64,000 nucleotides of DNA from Alphaproteobacteria bacterium (GCA_020443075.1 JAGRIU010000060.1:1-64000); one strand, 5' to 3'. Counted from the first letter of the stretch, positions 1 to 9,476 are shown. The notes: generated from the sequence alone by a model not told the origin. Numbers and translations are program-made.

Positions 1-1
1 A

Positions 2-94
2 AAAGGCTTTGTGCGTCAGGAACAAATTGATCTGGATGTATTCTTAAAGAACCGCTTCGGACAATATTATTCAAGAAGGGAAGCTTCGCGATGA
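2..94 (+). CDS. C-terminal tail of a saccharopine dehydrogenase-like protein (partial)
   Basis: Only the last 30 codons of this gene lie in the window; the start is off the left edge. The tail contains GFVRQE followed by FLKNRFGQYY. I recall this as the ending of bacterial saccharopine dehydrogenase / lysine-ketoglutarate reductase family proteins. Its TGA stop overlaps the next ATG as ATGA, so the two genes are probably translationally coupled. The downstream aminoadipate-semialdehyde dehydrogenase is the next enzyme of the saccharopine route of lysine breakdown, which supports the identity. With so little sequence the call rests partly on context. Confidence 0.5.
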   Translation, partial: KGFVRQEQIDLDVFLKNRFGQYYSRREASR

Positions 95-1593
95 GCTATG
101 ACGAGATTTTAACCGCGTGCGGATTGGATGTATCGAGCCTGCAAAACGGTGCGCGTGCAGTGCATACGCCCATCGACGGATCACTCATCGCCCGCGTGGA
201 TGATAATACGGAAGATGATGTTCGCGCCGCTATCGCAAAATCGCAGGCTGCCTTTGAGGTCTGGCGCAAAACGCCGGCCCCCGTGCGCGGAGAATTTGTG
301 CGTATTCTCGGCGAGGAATTGCGTGCCGCCAAAGCGGAGCTGGGCCGCCTTGTGACGCTGGAATGCGGCAAGATTTATCAAGAAGGCTTAGGCGAAGTGC
401 AGGAAATGGTTGATATCTGCGTCTTTGCGGCGGGCTTGTCGCGCCAGCTTGACGGCAAAACTATAACGTCTGAACGCCCCGGCCATCACATGCGCGAAAC
501 ATGGCAGCCTATGGGTCCGTGCGGGGTGATTAGCGCCTTTAATTTTCCCGTGGCGGTCTGGTCATGGAATGCAGCACTAGCGCTGATCTGCGGTGATCCG
601 GTGATCTGGAAGCCATCGGAAAAAACGCCGCTGACCGCGCTGGCTTGTCAGGTCATTTTCGACCGCGCGCTGAAGAAGTTTGGCGAGGCGCCTGAGGGCC
701 TTAATCAGCTCATTCTCGGCGATGGCGCCATCGGCAATATCATGGTCGAAAGCAAAGATGTGCCGATCATCAGCGCCACAGGCAGCACCGCCATGGGCCG
801 CATCGTCGGCCAGAAAGTCGCTGCACGTTTCGGGCGCAGCATTCTGGAGCTCGGTGGCAATAACGCGATGATTGTTGCACCGTCGGCTGATCTGGATATG
901 GCCGTGCGCGCGATCCTGTTTTCCGCTGTCGGCACAGCCGGGCAGCGCTGCACAACGCTGCGCCGTTTGATCGTTCACGAAGATGTTTATGAACCGCTTT
1001 TGACCAGCTTAAAAACCGCGTATGGCTCGATTAAAATCGGCGACCCTCTGAACGAGGCACATCTGATCGGCCCACTCATCGATGAACAAGCTTTTGTGCA
1101 ATATGAAAGCGCATTAAAAGCGGCAAAAGAGCAGGGCGGCGCTGTGCATGGCGGCGGACGCGCCTTGCAAAACGAATATCCGCAAGGCCGCTACGCCCGT
1201 CCGGCGATTGTCGAAATGCCCAAGCAAACCGATGTCATGCGCCATGAAACGTTTGCACCCATTCTCTACGCGCTGAAATATAAAACACTGGACGAAGCCA
1301 TCGCTGCGCAAAACGATGTGCCGCAAGGCTTGTCTTCGTCCATCTTTACGACCGACGTGCGCGAGGCCGAAACATTCCTCTCCGCAGTGGGCTCGGATTG
1401 CGGCATCGCCAATGTGAATATCGGCACCAGCGGCGCGGAAATCGGCGGCGCGTTCGGCGGCGAAAAAGAAACCGGCGGCGGACGCGAGTCTGGATCGGAT
1501 GCGTGGAAAGGCTATATGCGCCGCATGACCTCGACGGTGAATTACTCTTCTGAACTCCCGCTCGCCCAAGACATTAAATTCGGCGAGGATTAG
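91..1593 (+). CDS. amaB: Alpha-aminoadipic semialdehyde dehydrogenase, ALDH7 family
   Basis: A 500-residue NAD-dependent aldehyde dehydrogenase of the ALDH7 (antiquitin-like) subgroup. It would oxidise 2-aminoadipate 6-semialdehyde to 2-aminoadipate in cytosolic lysine catabolism. Visible motifs are FNFPVAVWSWN with the oxyanion Asn near residue 151, the cofactor Lys in WKPSEKT (about 174), the GSTAMG cofactor loop (231-236), general-base Glu253 in LELGGNN, and the nucleophile Cys287 in GQRCTT. Length is normal for the family. ATG 91 overlaps the upstream stop (ATGA). The 3' end overlaps the convergent malonyltransferase-like gene by 4 bp. Activity on piperideine-6-carboxylate or other semialdehydes cannot be excluded. 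Confidence 0.9.
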   Translation: MSYDEILTACGLDVSSLQNGARAVHTPIDGSLIARVDDNTEDDVRAAIAKSQAAFEVWRKTPAPVRGEFVRILGEELRAAKAELGRLVTLECGKIYQEGLGEVQEMVDICVFAAGLSRQLDGKTITSERPGHHMRETWQPMGPCGVISAFNFPVAVWSWNAALALICGDPVIWKPSEKTPLTALACQVIFDRALKKFGEAPEGLNQLILGDGAIGNIMVESKDVPIISATGSTAMGRIVGQKVAARFGRSILELGGNNAMIVAPSADLDMAVRAILFSAVGTAGQRCTTLRRLIVHEDVYEPLLTSLKTAYGSIKIGDPLNEAHLIGPLIDEQAFVQYESALKAAKEQGGAVHGGGRALQNEYPQGRYARPAIVEMPKQTDVMRHETFAPILYALKYKTLDEAIAAQNDVPQGLSSSIFTTDVREAETFLSAVGSDCGIANVNIGTSGAEIGGAFGGEKETGGGRESGSDAWKGYMRRMTSTVNYSSELPLAQDIKFGED

Positions 1594-2612
1594 ATCACCA
1601 AAGCCCTTTGCTCATCAATCCCCATCGACAGGATCAAGGGATCATCTTTTTGCTGCGCTGTAAAATCGTCTTTTGTGCACAGGCCGCGCCAGCCGATCTC
1701 GATTAAACTTTGCGCCACCGCCCCGCCTAACGTATTGCCGGGACCCAGAATAATAATCTTATCCGGCGCAAATTCTTTGACGCCCACCTGAACGCTGCGT
1801 GTGAAGTTGTAAGGCGTGCATACTTGCGTGCCCAGCGTATACGCACGCAATTGCGCCGGATCACTAGAGTAGGGGCTCCAGATATGCCCGCGCCCGTCGA
1901 TCAGGGAAAGGACGGGCTGCGTAAACAAATCCGCTCCCAGAGCCGCCTGACCTTTGGCGGCAATCGGCGCCATCATCTCTGTGTGAAACGCGCCGTGATA
2001 TTTTAAACGCAGAGGAAAACGGCTCTGCGCCGGTTCAAGGCGTTTCATTAGCATATCAAGCGCGGCGCCCTCTCCGGCAAACACAATCATCCCGCCCAGC
2101 TCAATCGACAGATAAAGCCCGTCAATCTCGCTGGTCAGCGCCATTAACGCCTCACGCTGCCCCGCTATGGGCTGCCAGTTTTCATCAACAAACGGATATA
2201 GCACTTGCCCGCCCGGCGCATTGTGGTGCATGAGCGTGCCCATCGTGTTGACAATCTGCGCTGCATGCTCCGCGCTTGCCGCTCCGCCGCACGCCAGCGA
2301 TATGTACCAGCCCATCGAATTGCCGCACACCGCCGCCACGTCGTAACGCTCTCGGTTTATGGAGAGAAAATCTGAGTAAGCGCAAGCATAAATCAGCGCC
2401 GAGGCATTCTCGCCGCTCATGTGCACCGCTGTCTCATACGCATCGCGTCCGTCCAGTTCGCTGATCGGGATTTGTCCTTGCGCATCGCGCATCGCATCAA
2501 TTGCGCCGATGAACGCCTTTTGATCGCCGTGATGGCGGCGAAAATACCCCAGCTCATCCTTGTTATACGTTCCGCGCCCGGGGCAAATCACCAGCGCCGT
2601 TTGTTTAGTCAT
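1590..2612 (-). CDS. ACP S-malonyltransferase-like acyltransferase
   Basis: A 340-residue protein with the FabD-type fold signatures. There is an N-terminal PGRGTY loop in place of PGQGSQ. The nucleophile elbow is GNSMGW with Ser99 (GHSLG in classical FabD), and GAFHTEMM carries the catalytic His210. Family members move malonyl groups from CoA to acyl carrier protein. Here the gene overlaps the end of the fused E1 dehydrogenase by 8 bp and no fatty-acid genes are nearby, so it is probably dedicated to the acyl product of that dehydrogenase or to a related CoA thioester. The divergent GNSMG elbow points to a sub-branch rather than housekeeping FabD. Substrate is unknown. Confidence 0.7.
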   Translation of the reverse strand: MTKQTALVICPGRGTYNKDELGYFRRHHGDQKAFIGAIDAMRDAQGQIPISELDGRDAYETAVHMSGENASALIYACAYSDFLSINRERYDVAAVCGNSMGWYISLACGGAASAEHAAQIVNTMGTLMHHNAPGGQVLYPFVDENWQPIAGQREALMALTSEIDGLYLSIELGGMIVFAGEGAALDMLMKRLEPAQSRFPLRLKYHGAFHTEMMAPIAAKGQAALGADLFTQPVLSLIDGRGHIWSPYSSDPAQLRAYTLGTQVCTPYNFTRSVQVGVKEFAPDKIIILGPGNTLGGAVAQSLIEIGWRGLCTKDDFTAQQKDDPLILSMGIDEQRALVI

Positions 2613-4809
2613 GACGGCCCTCCATTAAATTCATGGCGGCTTCGATAATGCTCTCCTTACTCGGCAGGGTCACCGCCGAAGCGCGCCCCAGCGGGATAAA
2701 ACAATCACTCGCGCTCAGGCGCACCATTTTCGGTGCAGGGGCGGCGCATTCATGGATCAAAGTCATGAGCTCTTCGCTCGGTGATCCGCTCTTGCGGCAT
2801 TCATCGACAATCAAAACACGCTGGCACGGCTTGATCGCTTCCAGAATCGCCTCGGCAGGCAGCGGCGTCAGCCAGCGCAGATCAATAACGCGCAGCTTTA
2901 CACCTTGGTCTTCCAAAACTTTGGCCGCCTGACGCGAAAGATAATACTCGTTGCCGTAGGTCAAAATGCACAGGTCTTTGCCGCTGCCGTACTGTCCCAC
3001 TTCACCAAACGGAATAGCGTTCTGAGCCTCATATTTAAAGGCCCATTCTCCATCGCCGCTTTGGTGCAGATCGCGGGTCATATACAGCGCAATCGGTTCC
3101 AAGAAAACGACGACCCGCTGTTCCTCGCGTGCCAGCCGCACGCACTCGCGCAGGAGCGCCGGAGCCTCGCCCGCGTTCGATGGACACGCCACAATAAGCC
3201 CCGGAATGTCGCGCAAAACGCCCAGAGCATTGTCGTTGTGAAAATGCCCTCCAAAGCCTTTTTGATACCCCAGCCCCGCAATCCGCACCACCATCGGGTT
3301 CGCGTATTGCCCTTGGCTGAAAAAGCTTAGCGTTGCGGCCTCCCCGCGCAGTTGATCCTCGGCGTTATGCAGATAGGCGAGAAACTGGATTTCAGGAATC
3401 GTCAGGATGTCATTATGCGCCATCCCGATCCCCAGCCCTAAAATGCTTTGTTCATCCAGCAGCGTATTAATCACCCGCGCACCGCCAAAACGCGCATGCA
3501 GGTTTTTCGTCACCGTATAGACCCCGCCCTTGGGGCCAATGTCTTCACCCGCCAGCACGATATTATCCTGTTCCAGCATCAAATCATGCAAAGCCCAGTT
3601 CAGCGTTCGCGCCATGTGTTGCGGCTGATCCATCAACGCCCACTCATCCCCGAACAGTTTTTCGCGCTGCTTTTGTGATGGTTTTGCGGGCGGCGGTATG
3701 TCGCGCTTCGGAGGGATCAGGCTTTCGGCCACTTCATCTGCGTTCGAAAGTTTAGGCCGTTTAATGACCTCTTCCGCGGCGCGCGCGCATCGCTCCCCGA
3801 TCCCGTTATAAAGCTCCAAAATCTGTTCAGGACTTAAAATGCTTTGCTGAATAAGCTTCGCCGCCGAGTGCAAAAGCGGATCATGCGCCTCCATCCGCTC
3901 GATCTCTTGCTTGCTCAGATAGCTGTTTTGCACGTCCGGCCCCGCATGCCCGAACAGGCGCACGCATTTCATATGCAGGAATACAGGCTTGCGCTGCGTC
4001 CGTGCATAGGTTTCCGCTTCACAGGCGGCTTTATAAGTGTCGAAAAAATCCAGCCCGTTACAGGCGATATATTTGATGGACGGACGCGCCTTCATCGTCG
4101 CCTCGACCCACCCTTGAGGCGTCATCGTCGAAATGCCGAGCCCGTTATCCTCGCAGAGAAACACCAAAGGCATTTCGAGATTCTGATACGCCGTCCAGCA
4201 CGCGGTATTAATCGCCCCTTGCGCCGTCGAATGGTTTAACGATGCATCACCAAAGCTGCATAGAATGACCGCATGTTCCGGTAAAACGCCCTCGCGCTTC
4301 AGGCGCTTGTTTTGCCCGATACTGAACGCAGCCCCGACCGCCTTGGGCAGGTGCGAGGCAATCGTCGAGGTTTGCGGCGGAATAAAAAGCGCTTTGCTGC
4401 CCAGAACTTTATGCCGCCCGCCCGAAATCGGGTCTTCGCTGGAGGCCACAAAGCTCAGCAGCATATCCCACAGCGGCGTTTGCCCCGCCAACATCTTCGA
4501 GCGCTGGATAAAAAACGCCCCGCTGCGGTAATGCAGAAAAGCCATATCATCGACGTTAAAGGCAGCCGCAATCGCGGCATTGCCTTCGTGGCCGGAAGAG
4601 CCGATTGTATAAAACCCTTCGCCGCGCGCCTGCAATTTGCGGGAAATATTATCGAGCTGGCGGCTTAGCACCTGACTTTCGAAAATCTCGACCGCCTGCG
4701 CCGCGCTCAAGCCTGCATCCGCCAAAGACAAAGCGCTCGCCGCCGGTAAATTCTGCGCGGGAACCCGCCTTAAAAAATTCTGGTGAACAATCTCTGCACG
4801 ATCCTGCAT
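2605..4809 (-). CDS. Fused alpha/beta E1 component of a 2-oxoacid dehydrogenase
   Basis: 734 residues that join both E1 subunits in one chain. The alpha-like half (about 1-390) has the thiamine-diphosphate motif from GDAS (187-190) to EDNGLG (about 220-225). The beta-like half (about 395-734) starts with [12 protein letters not shown] and contains EDIGPKGGV, a pyrimidine-binding domain and a transketolase C-terminal domain. Such enzymes decarboxylate branched-chain 2-oxoacids, pyruvate or 2-oxoadipate and acylate the lipoyl group of an E2. No E2 or E3 lies in the window. The setting, between aminoadipate-semialdehyde dehydrogenase and glutaryl-CoA dehydrogenase, makes 2-oxoadipate an attractive substrate, but this is inference. 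It overlaps the acyltransferase gene by 8 bp and is divergent from gcdH. Confidence 0.85.
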   Translation of the reverse strand: MQDRAEIVHQNFLRRVPAQNLPAASALSLADAGLSAAQAVEIFESQVLSRQLDNISRKLQARGEGFYTIGSSGHEGNAAIAAAFNVDDMAFLHYRSGAFFIQRSKMLAGQTPLWDMLLSFVASSEDPISGGRHKVLGSKALFIPPQTSTIASHLPKAVGAAFSIGQNKRLKREGVLPEHAVILCSFGDASLNHSTAQGAINTACWTAYQNLEMPLVFLCEDNGLGISTMTPQGWVEATMKARPSIKYIACNGLDFFDTYKAACEAETYARTQRKPVFLHMKCVRLFGHAGPDVQNSYLSKQEIERMEAHDPLLHSAAKLIQQSILSPEQILELYNGIGERCARAAEEVIKRPKLSNADEVAESLIPPKRDIPPPAKPSQKQREKLFGDEWALMDQPQHMARTLNWALHDLMLEQDNIVLAGEDIGPKGGVYTVTKNLHARFGGARVINTLLDEQSILGLGIGMAHNDILTIPEIQFLAYLHNAEDQLRGEAATLSFFSQGQYANPMVVRIAGLGYQKGFGGHFHNDNALGVLRDIPGLIVACPSNAGEAPALLRECVRLAREEQRVVVFLEPIALYMTRDLHQSGDGEWAFKYEAQNAIPFGEVGQYGSGKDLCILTYGNEYYLSRQAAKVLEDQGVKLRVIDLRWLTPLPAEAILEAIKPCQRVLIVDECRKSGSPSEELMTLIHECAAPAPKMVRLSASDCFIPLGRASAVTLPSKESIIEAAMNLMEGRHD

Positions 4810-4878
4810 ATGGACAAGATTACCATTCCCCCTTTATCATGTATAGCGAAACAAAAGCGCTTACAGTGTGGGGGAAGC
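4810..4878. promoter_or_regulatory. Divergent control region between fused E1 gene and gcdH
   Basis: 69 bp separate the two start codons, so both promoters must lie here or reach slightly into the coding regions. A G-rich ribosome-binding stretch (GGGGGAAG) directly precedes the chosen gcdH ATG. I see no convincing -35/-10 pair or palindrome. Shared control of the two genes is plausible from the arrangement only. Confidence 0.4.
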
Positions 4879-6063
4879 ATGACCAAAAAGAACACTTTTC
4901 ACTGGGATGATCCGTTATTGCTGGAGACGCAGCTCGGCGAAGAAGAACGCATGATCCGCGATTCCGCCCGTGCATACGCCGCCGATAAACTAGCTCCGCG
5001 CGTGATTGAGGCCTACCGCGAAGACACGTTCGATCCGGCTGTTATGCGGGAAATGGGCGCGCAAGGCTTGCTCGGTGCAACCCTGCCCGAAGAATATGGC
5101 GGCGTCGGTGCCAGCTATGTTGCCTACGGACTGATCGCCCGTGAAATCGAGCGCATCGATTCCGGCTACCGCTCCGCTATGTCCGTACAATCCTCGCTGG
5201 TTATGTACCCCATCTATGCCTATGGCAGCGAAGAACAAAAGAAAAAATACCTGCCGGGCCTCGGGGCAGGGGAGTTAATCGGCTGTTTCGGTCTGACCGA
5301 ATCCGATGCGGGCTCTGATCCGGGCGGCATGAAAACAACGGCGGAAAAAACCGCTAATGGCTATCGCTTGAATGGCACTAAAATGTGGATCAGCAATTCC
5401 CCCATCGCCGATGTGTTCGTTGTCTGGGCCAAATCAAAAGCTCATGACGGTAAGATCAAAGGCTTTATCCTCGAAAAAGGCATGAACGGCCTTTCCGCGC
5501 CGCGCATTGACGGTAAGTTGTCCCTGCGCGCATCCATCACTGGCGAGATTGTCATGGACGGCGTTGAGGTCGGCGAAGACGCGCTGCTGCCCGAAGCCGA
5601 AGGGATGAGCGGCCCGTTCGAATGCTTAAACCGCGCGCGCTACGGCATCGCCTGGGGCGTAATGGGAGCGGCGGAGTTTTGCTGGCATGCGGCAAGGCAA
5701 TATACGCTGGACCGCCAGCAATTTGGCCGCCCGCTGGCCGCAACCCAATTGGTGCAGAAAAAACTTGCCGACATGCAAACCGAAATCACGTTAGGTCTGC
5801 AAGCGGCCCTCAGGGTAGGACAACTTTTCGATAGCGGCGAAATGGCACCGGAAATGATCTCTCTGATCAAACGCAATAATTGCGGCAAGGCTCTGGAGAT
5901 CGCCCGCGCCGCCCGCGATATGCACGGCGGCAACGGCATTTCCGAAGAGTTCCAGATCATGCGCCATATGTGCAACCTCGAAGCCGTCAACACCTATGAA
6001 GGCACACACGACATTCACGCCCTCATCCTCGGCCGTGCCCAGACGGGACTGGCTGCTTTTTAA
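4879..6063 (+). CDS. gcdH: Glutaryl-CoA dehydrogenase
   Basis: A 394-residue FAD-dependent acyl-CoA dehydrogenase that oxidises and decarboxylates glutaryl-CoA to crotonyl-CoA, passing electrons to electron-transfer flavoprotein. Diagnostic features are [13 protein letters not shown], carrying the Arg and Ser that contact the glutaryl carboxylate; the [12 protein letters not shown] flavin loop; and [10 protein letters not shown] with the catalytic Glu. The frame is open upstream to 4783, but that would run back into the divergent E1 gene. ATG 4879 has a G-rich Shine-Dalgarno sequence and gives the normal family length. It is the last step of the lysine/2-oxoadipate route in this cluster. Confidence 0.95.
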   Translation: MTKKNTFHWDDPLLLETQLGEEERMIRDSARAYAADKLAPRVIEAYREDTFDPAVMREMGAQGLLGATLPEEYGGVGASYVAYGLIAREIERIDSGYRSAMSVQSSLVMYPIYAYGSEEQKKKYLPGLGAGELIGCFGLTESDAGSDPGGMKTTAEKTANGYRLNGTKMWISNSPIADVFVVWAKSKAHDGKIKGFILEKGMNGLSAPRIDGKLSLRASITGEIVMDGVEVGEDALLPEAEGMSGPFECLNRARYGIAWGVMGAAEFCWHAARQYTLDRQQFGRPLAATQLVQKKLADMQTEITLGLQAALRVGQLFDSGEMAPEMISLIKRNNCGKALEIARAARDMHGGNGISEEFQIMRHMCNLEAVNTYEGTHDIHALILGRAQTGLAAF

Positions 6064-6080
6064 GAGGAGGAAAAACAGAA

Positions 6081-6166
6081 TGGTGGGCCCGGGGGGACTT
6101 GAACCCCCACGATCGAAAGATCAACGGATTTTAAGTCCGCAGCGTCTACCATTCCGCCACGGGCCC
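6081..6166 (-). tRNA. tRNA-Leu (anticodon UAA)
   Basis: Read on the minus strand, the 86 nt fold as a class II tRNA. The 7-bp acceptor stem pairs GGGCCCG with CGGGCCC. The anticodon loop CTTAAAA contains TAA. The long variable arm is GATC-TTTC-GATC. The T arm pairs GGGGG with CCCCC around TTCAAGT, and the discriminator is A. The 3' CCA is encoded. The gene lies 17 bp past the gcdH stop on the opposite strand. Confidence 0.97.
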
Positions 6167-6225
6167 GTAAAAGAGCATTGCCAAAGACCATAGCGCCCGC
6201 GCCTCGTCCATGCAATTCCAAAATT

Positions 6226-6573
6226 CTAATTTATCTCTTCGAAAACGCCGCTGACCTGCTCCATAAAATGGCGGCCTTTAGGGCTAAGGAAAAGTTCTTT
6301 TCGCCGCTTTTCACATGCCGCGATCTGTACATAGATCAATCCGTAATGCCGTCCTTGTTCGGGCGGGTTGCCAAGGGCATGCCCCAGAGCCGTAATGATC
6401 CGTGAGATTGTCGGCAGGCTCAGGCCTGTTTGCTGCGCCAGCCCCGTCAGAGATATTCCCTCGTTCAGGGCAATTTCCGCCAGGCACACCGCATATTGCA
6501 GAGGAAACTCCGGGTGAATGCTTTGAATCTCCCGGAGCAAGCGCAAAAGGCCCTGTATTCTATTTTTATCCAT
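6226..6573 (-). CDS. Small MarR-like winged-helix regulator
   Basis: A 115-residue DNA-binding protein. Residues from about 23 to 65 contain the helix-turn-helix SLTGLAQQTGLSLPTISRII, followed by a wing that includes RHYGLIYVQ and a C-terminal helix. This matches the MarR-type or plasmid-replication-type winged-helix layout, and it is short for MarR. No effector-binding features are visible. A palindrome (TCAACCTATAGTTGA on the plus strand) sits about 35 bp before the start and overlaps a TTGACA box. A related palindrome precedes the neighbouring pentapeptide gene, so this protein is a good candidate regulator of itself and of that gene. Confidence 0.65.
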   Translation of the reverse strand: MDKNRIQGLLRLLREIQSIHPEFPLQYAVCLAEIALNEGISLTGLAQQTGLSLPTISRIITALGHALGNPPEQGRHYGLIYVQIAACEKRRKELFLSPKGRHFMEQVSGVFEEIN

Positions 6574-6583
6574 AGATCAGGGC

Positions 6584-6620
6584 AGTATATAAAAAAGGAC
6601 ACTATGTCAACCTATAGTTG
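6584..6620 (-). promoter_or_regulatory. Putative promoter and operator of the winged-helix gene
   Basis: On the minus strand there is TTGACA (plus 6605-6610) followed 15 bp later by TATACT (plus 6584-6589), just ahead of ATG 6573. The inverted repeat TCAAC-CTATA-GTTGA (6607-6621) covers the -35 box and lies at the very end of the pentapeptide gene. The overlap suggests repressor binding. The 15-bp spacer is shorter than ideal. Confidence 0.45.
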
Positions 6621-7239
6621 ATTGTTTTTCGGAGGTTGACAAACGCAGGCGAGCGCTCAACTTTTGAGAAAGAGCGTGCAGGCTTTCACGCTTGATCGTC
6701 GTATGGCCTTCCTTGATATCCTGATCAAGAATAATCAGCGGATGATGGCTAAGGCCATGAATAACGACCGGGGGATAAGACATTTTTGAAAGCGTTCCAA
6801 CGGCATCGACGAACAGGCATTCTTCCATATGCAAGGCGGCCGAAAAATTCAGGCTAAAACAGGAAAGGGTGGAAAAGCGGGCGCGCCCCAAGATAGCGCC
6901 GAAAATATCTGTCGCGCCGAACGAACTGTCTTCAAAAATACATTCGCTGAGGTTTGAATAACAAAGGCAGGCACCATGCAAGGTCGCATTTTTAAAAACA
7001 GCGCCGCGCAGATGACTCTCCGACAAATTCACGCCGTTCAAATTGGAATGACTGAAATCCGCCCCCGGCATAACAGCATTATCCAGATTCGCATGACTGA
7101 GGTTTTTATGACGTAAATCGACATTATCGAGCGTAATTTTTTTGCGGACCGCCGATTCAAGGCAGTCCTTGAAAGAAGGAAACGTGCCCTCAAATAAAAC
7201 TTCCTGGGTTTTAACCGTTTGTAGCGTGTATGTTTTCAT
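6607..7239 (-). CDS. Pentapeptide-repeat protein
   Basis: 210 residues. From about residue 38 to 135 there are tandem A(D/N)LxX repeats, for example VDLRHKNLSHANLDNAVMPG followed by ADFSHSNLNGVNLSES, which predict a right-handed quadrilateral beta-helix. After the helix comes a non-repeat C-terminal region of about 75 residues with VVIHGLSHHPLIILDQD. There is no signal peptide, so it is probably cytoplasmic. Some pentapeptide proteins mimic DNA and protect gyrase, but nothing here proves that. The ribosome-binding site AGGGAG is about 10 nt before ATG 7239. The gene may be controlled by the adjacent winged-helix protein (shared palindrome) and carries a strong hairpin in its leader. Confidence 0.8.
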   Translation of the reverse strand: MKTYTLQTVKTQEVLFEGTFPSFKDCLESAVRKKITLDNVDLRHKNLSHANLDNAVMPGADFSHSNLNGVNLSESHLRGAVFKNATLHGACLCYSNLSECIFEDSSFGATDIFGAILGRARFSTLSCFSLNFSAALHMEECLFVDAVGTLSKMSYPPVVIHGLSHHPLIILDQDIKEGHTTIKRESLHALSQKLSARLRLSTSEKQSTIG

Positions 7240-7293
7240 GTTTTTGTCTCCCTAATTCCCTCCGTTCATACATTCGAAGGTGCTATGTTGTAA

Positions 7294-7322
7294 GCCGTGT
7301 CTTTTCTTGGGAAAGACACGGC
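7294..7322 (-). other. Perfect 11-bp hairpin in the leader of the pentapeptide gene
   Basis: GCCGTGTCTTT (7294-7304) and AAAGACACGGC (7312-7322) pair perfectly around a 7-nt loop. It lies about 55-80 nt before the start codon of the pentapeptide gene, downstream of its putative promoter, so it should be transcribed. There is no trailing U run, so it does not look like a terminator. A regulatory leader structure or a protein-binding palindrome are both possible. Confidence 0.5.
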
Positions 7323-7366
7323 CGTGTGTTATGCATATGAAGCGTGCCCGCATAGTTTGAATACAA

Positions 7367-7397
7367 TCAATAGTTGATAAAGTGCAACTTTTGTCAA
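7367..7397 (-). promoter_or_regulatory. Putative promoter/operator of the pentapeptide gene
   Basis: On the minus strand there is TTGACA (plus 7392-7397), with the palindrome TCAA-TAG-TTGA (plus 7367-7377) placed where the -10 would be. ATAGTTGAT is shared exactly with the palindrome in front of the winged-helix gene at 6613-6621. This is consistent with one regulator acting at both sites. Confidence 0.4.
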
Positions 7398-7486
7398 GGT
7401 AAAAATAGTTTTACATAGCACCGTAAGGGGCGTTTTTTATAAGAAAGTGTTTATATAGAGCTGATTTCAAAGGATTTTATGAAATC

Positions 7487-9352
7487 ATGGATGACGAGCT
7501 GAAAAATACAAAAAATCTATCAGGGGTTGTTCTTGTTAAAGAATTCGTGAAAAAACTGCCCGAGACCCCCGGCGTTTACCGCATGATTGGGGCGGGCGGG
7601 GAGGTGCTGTATGTTGGTAAGGCAAAATCCCTGAAAAAGCGCGTGGCGTCTTATACGCAGGTCGGGCGCATGACAATGCGCCTGCAAAAGATGGTTTCTT
7701 TGACGCAAGACATGGTGTTTGTCCACACCCACACTGAAGCCGAAGCGCTGTTGCTGGAATCCAACCTGATCAAAAAGCTCAAGCCTCGCTATAATATCCT
7801 GCTGCGTGATGACAAGTCTTTTCCCTATATCCTGCTGACCGGCGATCATGATTTTGCGCAGGTGATGAAACACCGCGGAGCCAAAAAACGCAAAGGCCGC
7901 TATTACGGACCCTTTGCCTCGACGCGGGACGTCAATAAAACCGTTGTCATTTTGCAAAAAGTTTTCCAGCTTCGGAATTGCAGCGATAGCTATTTCGAGA
8001 CCCGTAAGCGCCCGTGTTTGCAATATCATATCAAGCGCTGCACCGCCCCGTGTGTCGGGCTGGTTGGCAAAAAGGACTACGCCCGGCAGGTGAAAGACGC
8101 CCAAGCCTTTTTGGAAGGTAAAAGCGATGCCTTGCAAAAACAAATGGCCCAGGACATGCAGGCCGCCAGCGCGGCGCAGGACTATGAAAAGGCTGCGAGC
8201 TACAGAGACAAAATCAAGGCGCTAACCGCAATTAAAACCCATCAGGATATTAATATCGAGGGCCTGAAAAATGCCGACATCATGGCGTTGGCGCAAGAAG
8301 GAGGAAAAAGCTGCGTGCAGGTCTTTTTCTTCCGCGCCGGACAAAATTACGGCAACCGCGCGTATTTTCCCCGTCACAGCGCCGACGAACCACCGGAAAA
8401 TATTATGGCGGCCTTTATCGCCCAGTTCTACGAAGGCAAAGCCGTGCCGCAGGAAATTGTTCTAAACACCGGTGTCGTGGAGAAAGAGCTTCTAGAAGAG
8501 GCTTTATCGCGTGATGGGCATCGCATCAGCATATCCGTGCCCCGCCGCGGCGCGCGCAAACGGGCGCTCGAATTCGCGCTTAAAAATGCGCAAGCGGCGC
8601 TTAAATCCCATCTTTTGGCCAAACTCAGCGAGCAAAAATATCTCGAAGATCTGGCCGCCTTATTCAAAATGGATAGCCCGCTTGCGCGCATAGAGGTTTA
8701 CGACAACAGCCATATTTCCGGCACCAATATGGTCGGTGCGATGATTGCCGCCGGAGAAGACGGCTTTATTAAAAGCGCCTACCGCAAATTCAACATCAAA
8801 ACAGCCGCCGCCGGAGATGACTACGCCATGATGCGCGAAGTGATGCGCCGGCGCTTCCGCAGTGTTTTGGAAGAGGGGGAGAGACAAAATGATAAATATG
8901 AATGGCCGGACGTGCTGCTGATTGACGGTGGCAAAGGCCAGCTCGAAGCCTGCTGTGAGGTGCTGGAAGAATACGGTATTCTCGAAGATCTGACGATTGT
9001 AGCCATTTCCAAAGGACCCGACCGTAACGCAGGAAGAGAAAAATTTCATATGCGCGGCCATCCGGTTTTCGATCTGCCGGAAAAATCACCGCTTTTGCAC
9101 TATCTCCAGCGTTTACGCGATGAGGCGCACCGCTACGCGATTGGCGCACACCGGACCCGCCGTAAAAAAGATATCAGCGCCTCTCCGCTGGATGCGGTGT
9201 CCGGCATAGGGACAAAGCGCAAAAAGGCGCTGCTCCTGCATTTTGGCTCGGCCAAAGCCGTCGAAAACGCCGGAATTTCCGATCTGCAAAGCGTAGAAGG
9301 AATATCACACGCGATAGCTGAAAAAATCTACGGCCATTTCCACGAAGAATAA
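7487..9352 (+). CDS. uvrC: Excinuclease ABC subunit C
   Basis: 621 residues, normal for UvrC, the endonuclease that makes both incisions in nucleotide excision repair after UvrA/UvrB damage recognition. Domains in order: GIY-YIG nuclease (about 25-110, with PGVYRM and VLYVGKAKSLKKR); a Cys-containing region (CLQYHIKRCTAPCVG); the UVR helical hairpin that contacts UvrB (about 205-240); the RNase H-like 3' or 5' incision domain with EVYDNSHISG and LIDGGKGQLE; and a C-terminal helix-hairpin-helix pair (about 565-621). The gene stands alone on this strand, with its own upstream region after the divergent pentapeptide gene. Start ATG 7487 follows an AAAGG element. Confidence 0.97.
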   Translation: MDDELKNTKNLSGVVLVKEFVKKLPETPGVYRMIGAGGEVLYVGKAKSLKKRVASYTQVGRMTMRLQKMVSLTQDMVFVHTHTEAEALLLESNLIKKLKPRYNILLRDDKSFPYILLTGDHDFAQVMKHRGAKKRKGRYYGPFASTRDVNKTVVILQKVFQLRNCSDSYFETRKRPCLQYHIKRCTAPCVGLVGKKDYARQVKDAQAFLEGKSDALQKQMAQDMQAASAAQDYEKAASYRDKIKALTAIKTHQDINIEGLKNADIMALAQEGGKSCVQVFFFRAGQNYGNRAYFPRHSADEPPENIMAAFIAQFYEGKAVPQEIVLNTGVVEKELLEEALSRDGHRISISVPRRGARKRALEFALKNAQAALKSHLLAKLSEQKYLEDLAALFKMDSPLARIEVYDNSHISGTNMVGAMIAAGEDGFIKSAYRKFNIKTAAAGDDYAMMREVMRRRFRSVLEEGERQNDKYEWPDVLLIDGGKGQLEACCEVLEEYGILEDLTIVAISKGPDRNAGREKFHMRGHPVFDLPEKSPLLHYLQRLRDEAHRYAIGAHRTRRKKDISASPLDAVSGIGTKRKKALLLHFGSAKAVENAGISDLQSVEGISHAIAEKIYGHFHEE

Positions 9353-9476
9353 GCCCATCCAAATATATTTTTTTTGCTTTTAAAACATAGGGTTATCGGA
9401 AACATCTAAAACAAGTCTTGCAGGCATCGTTTGGCCGTGCTAACGTCCGCCATACTCAATCATCGTAAAGACTTAA

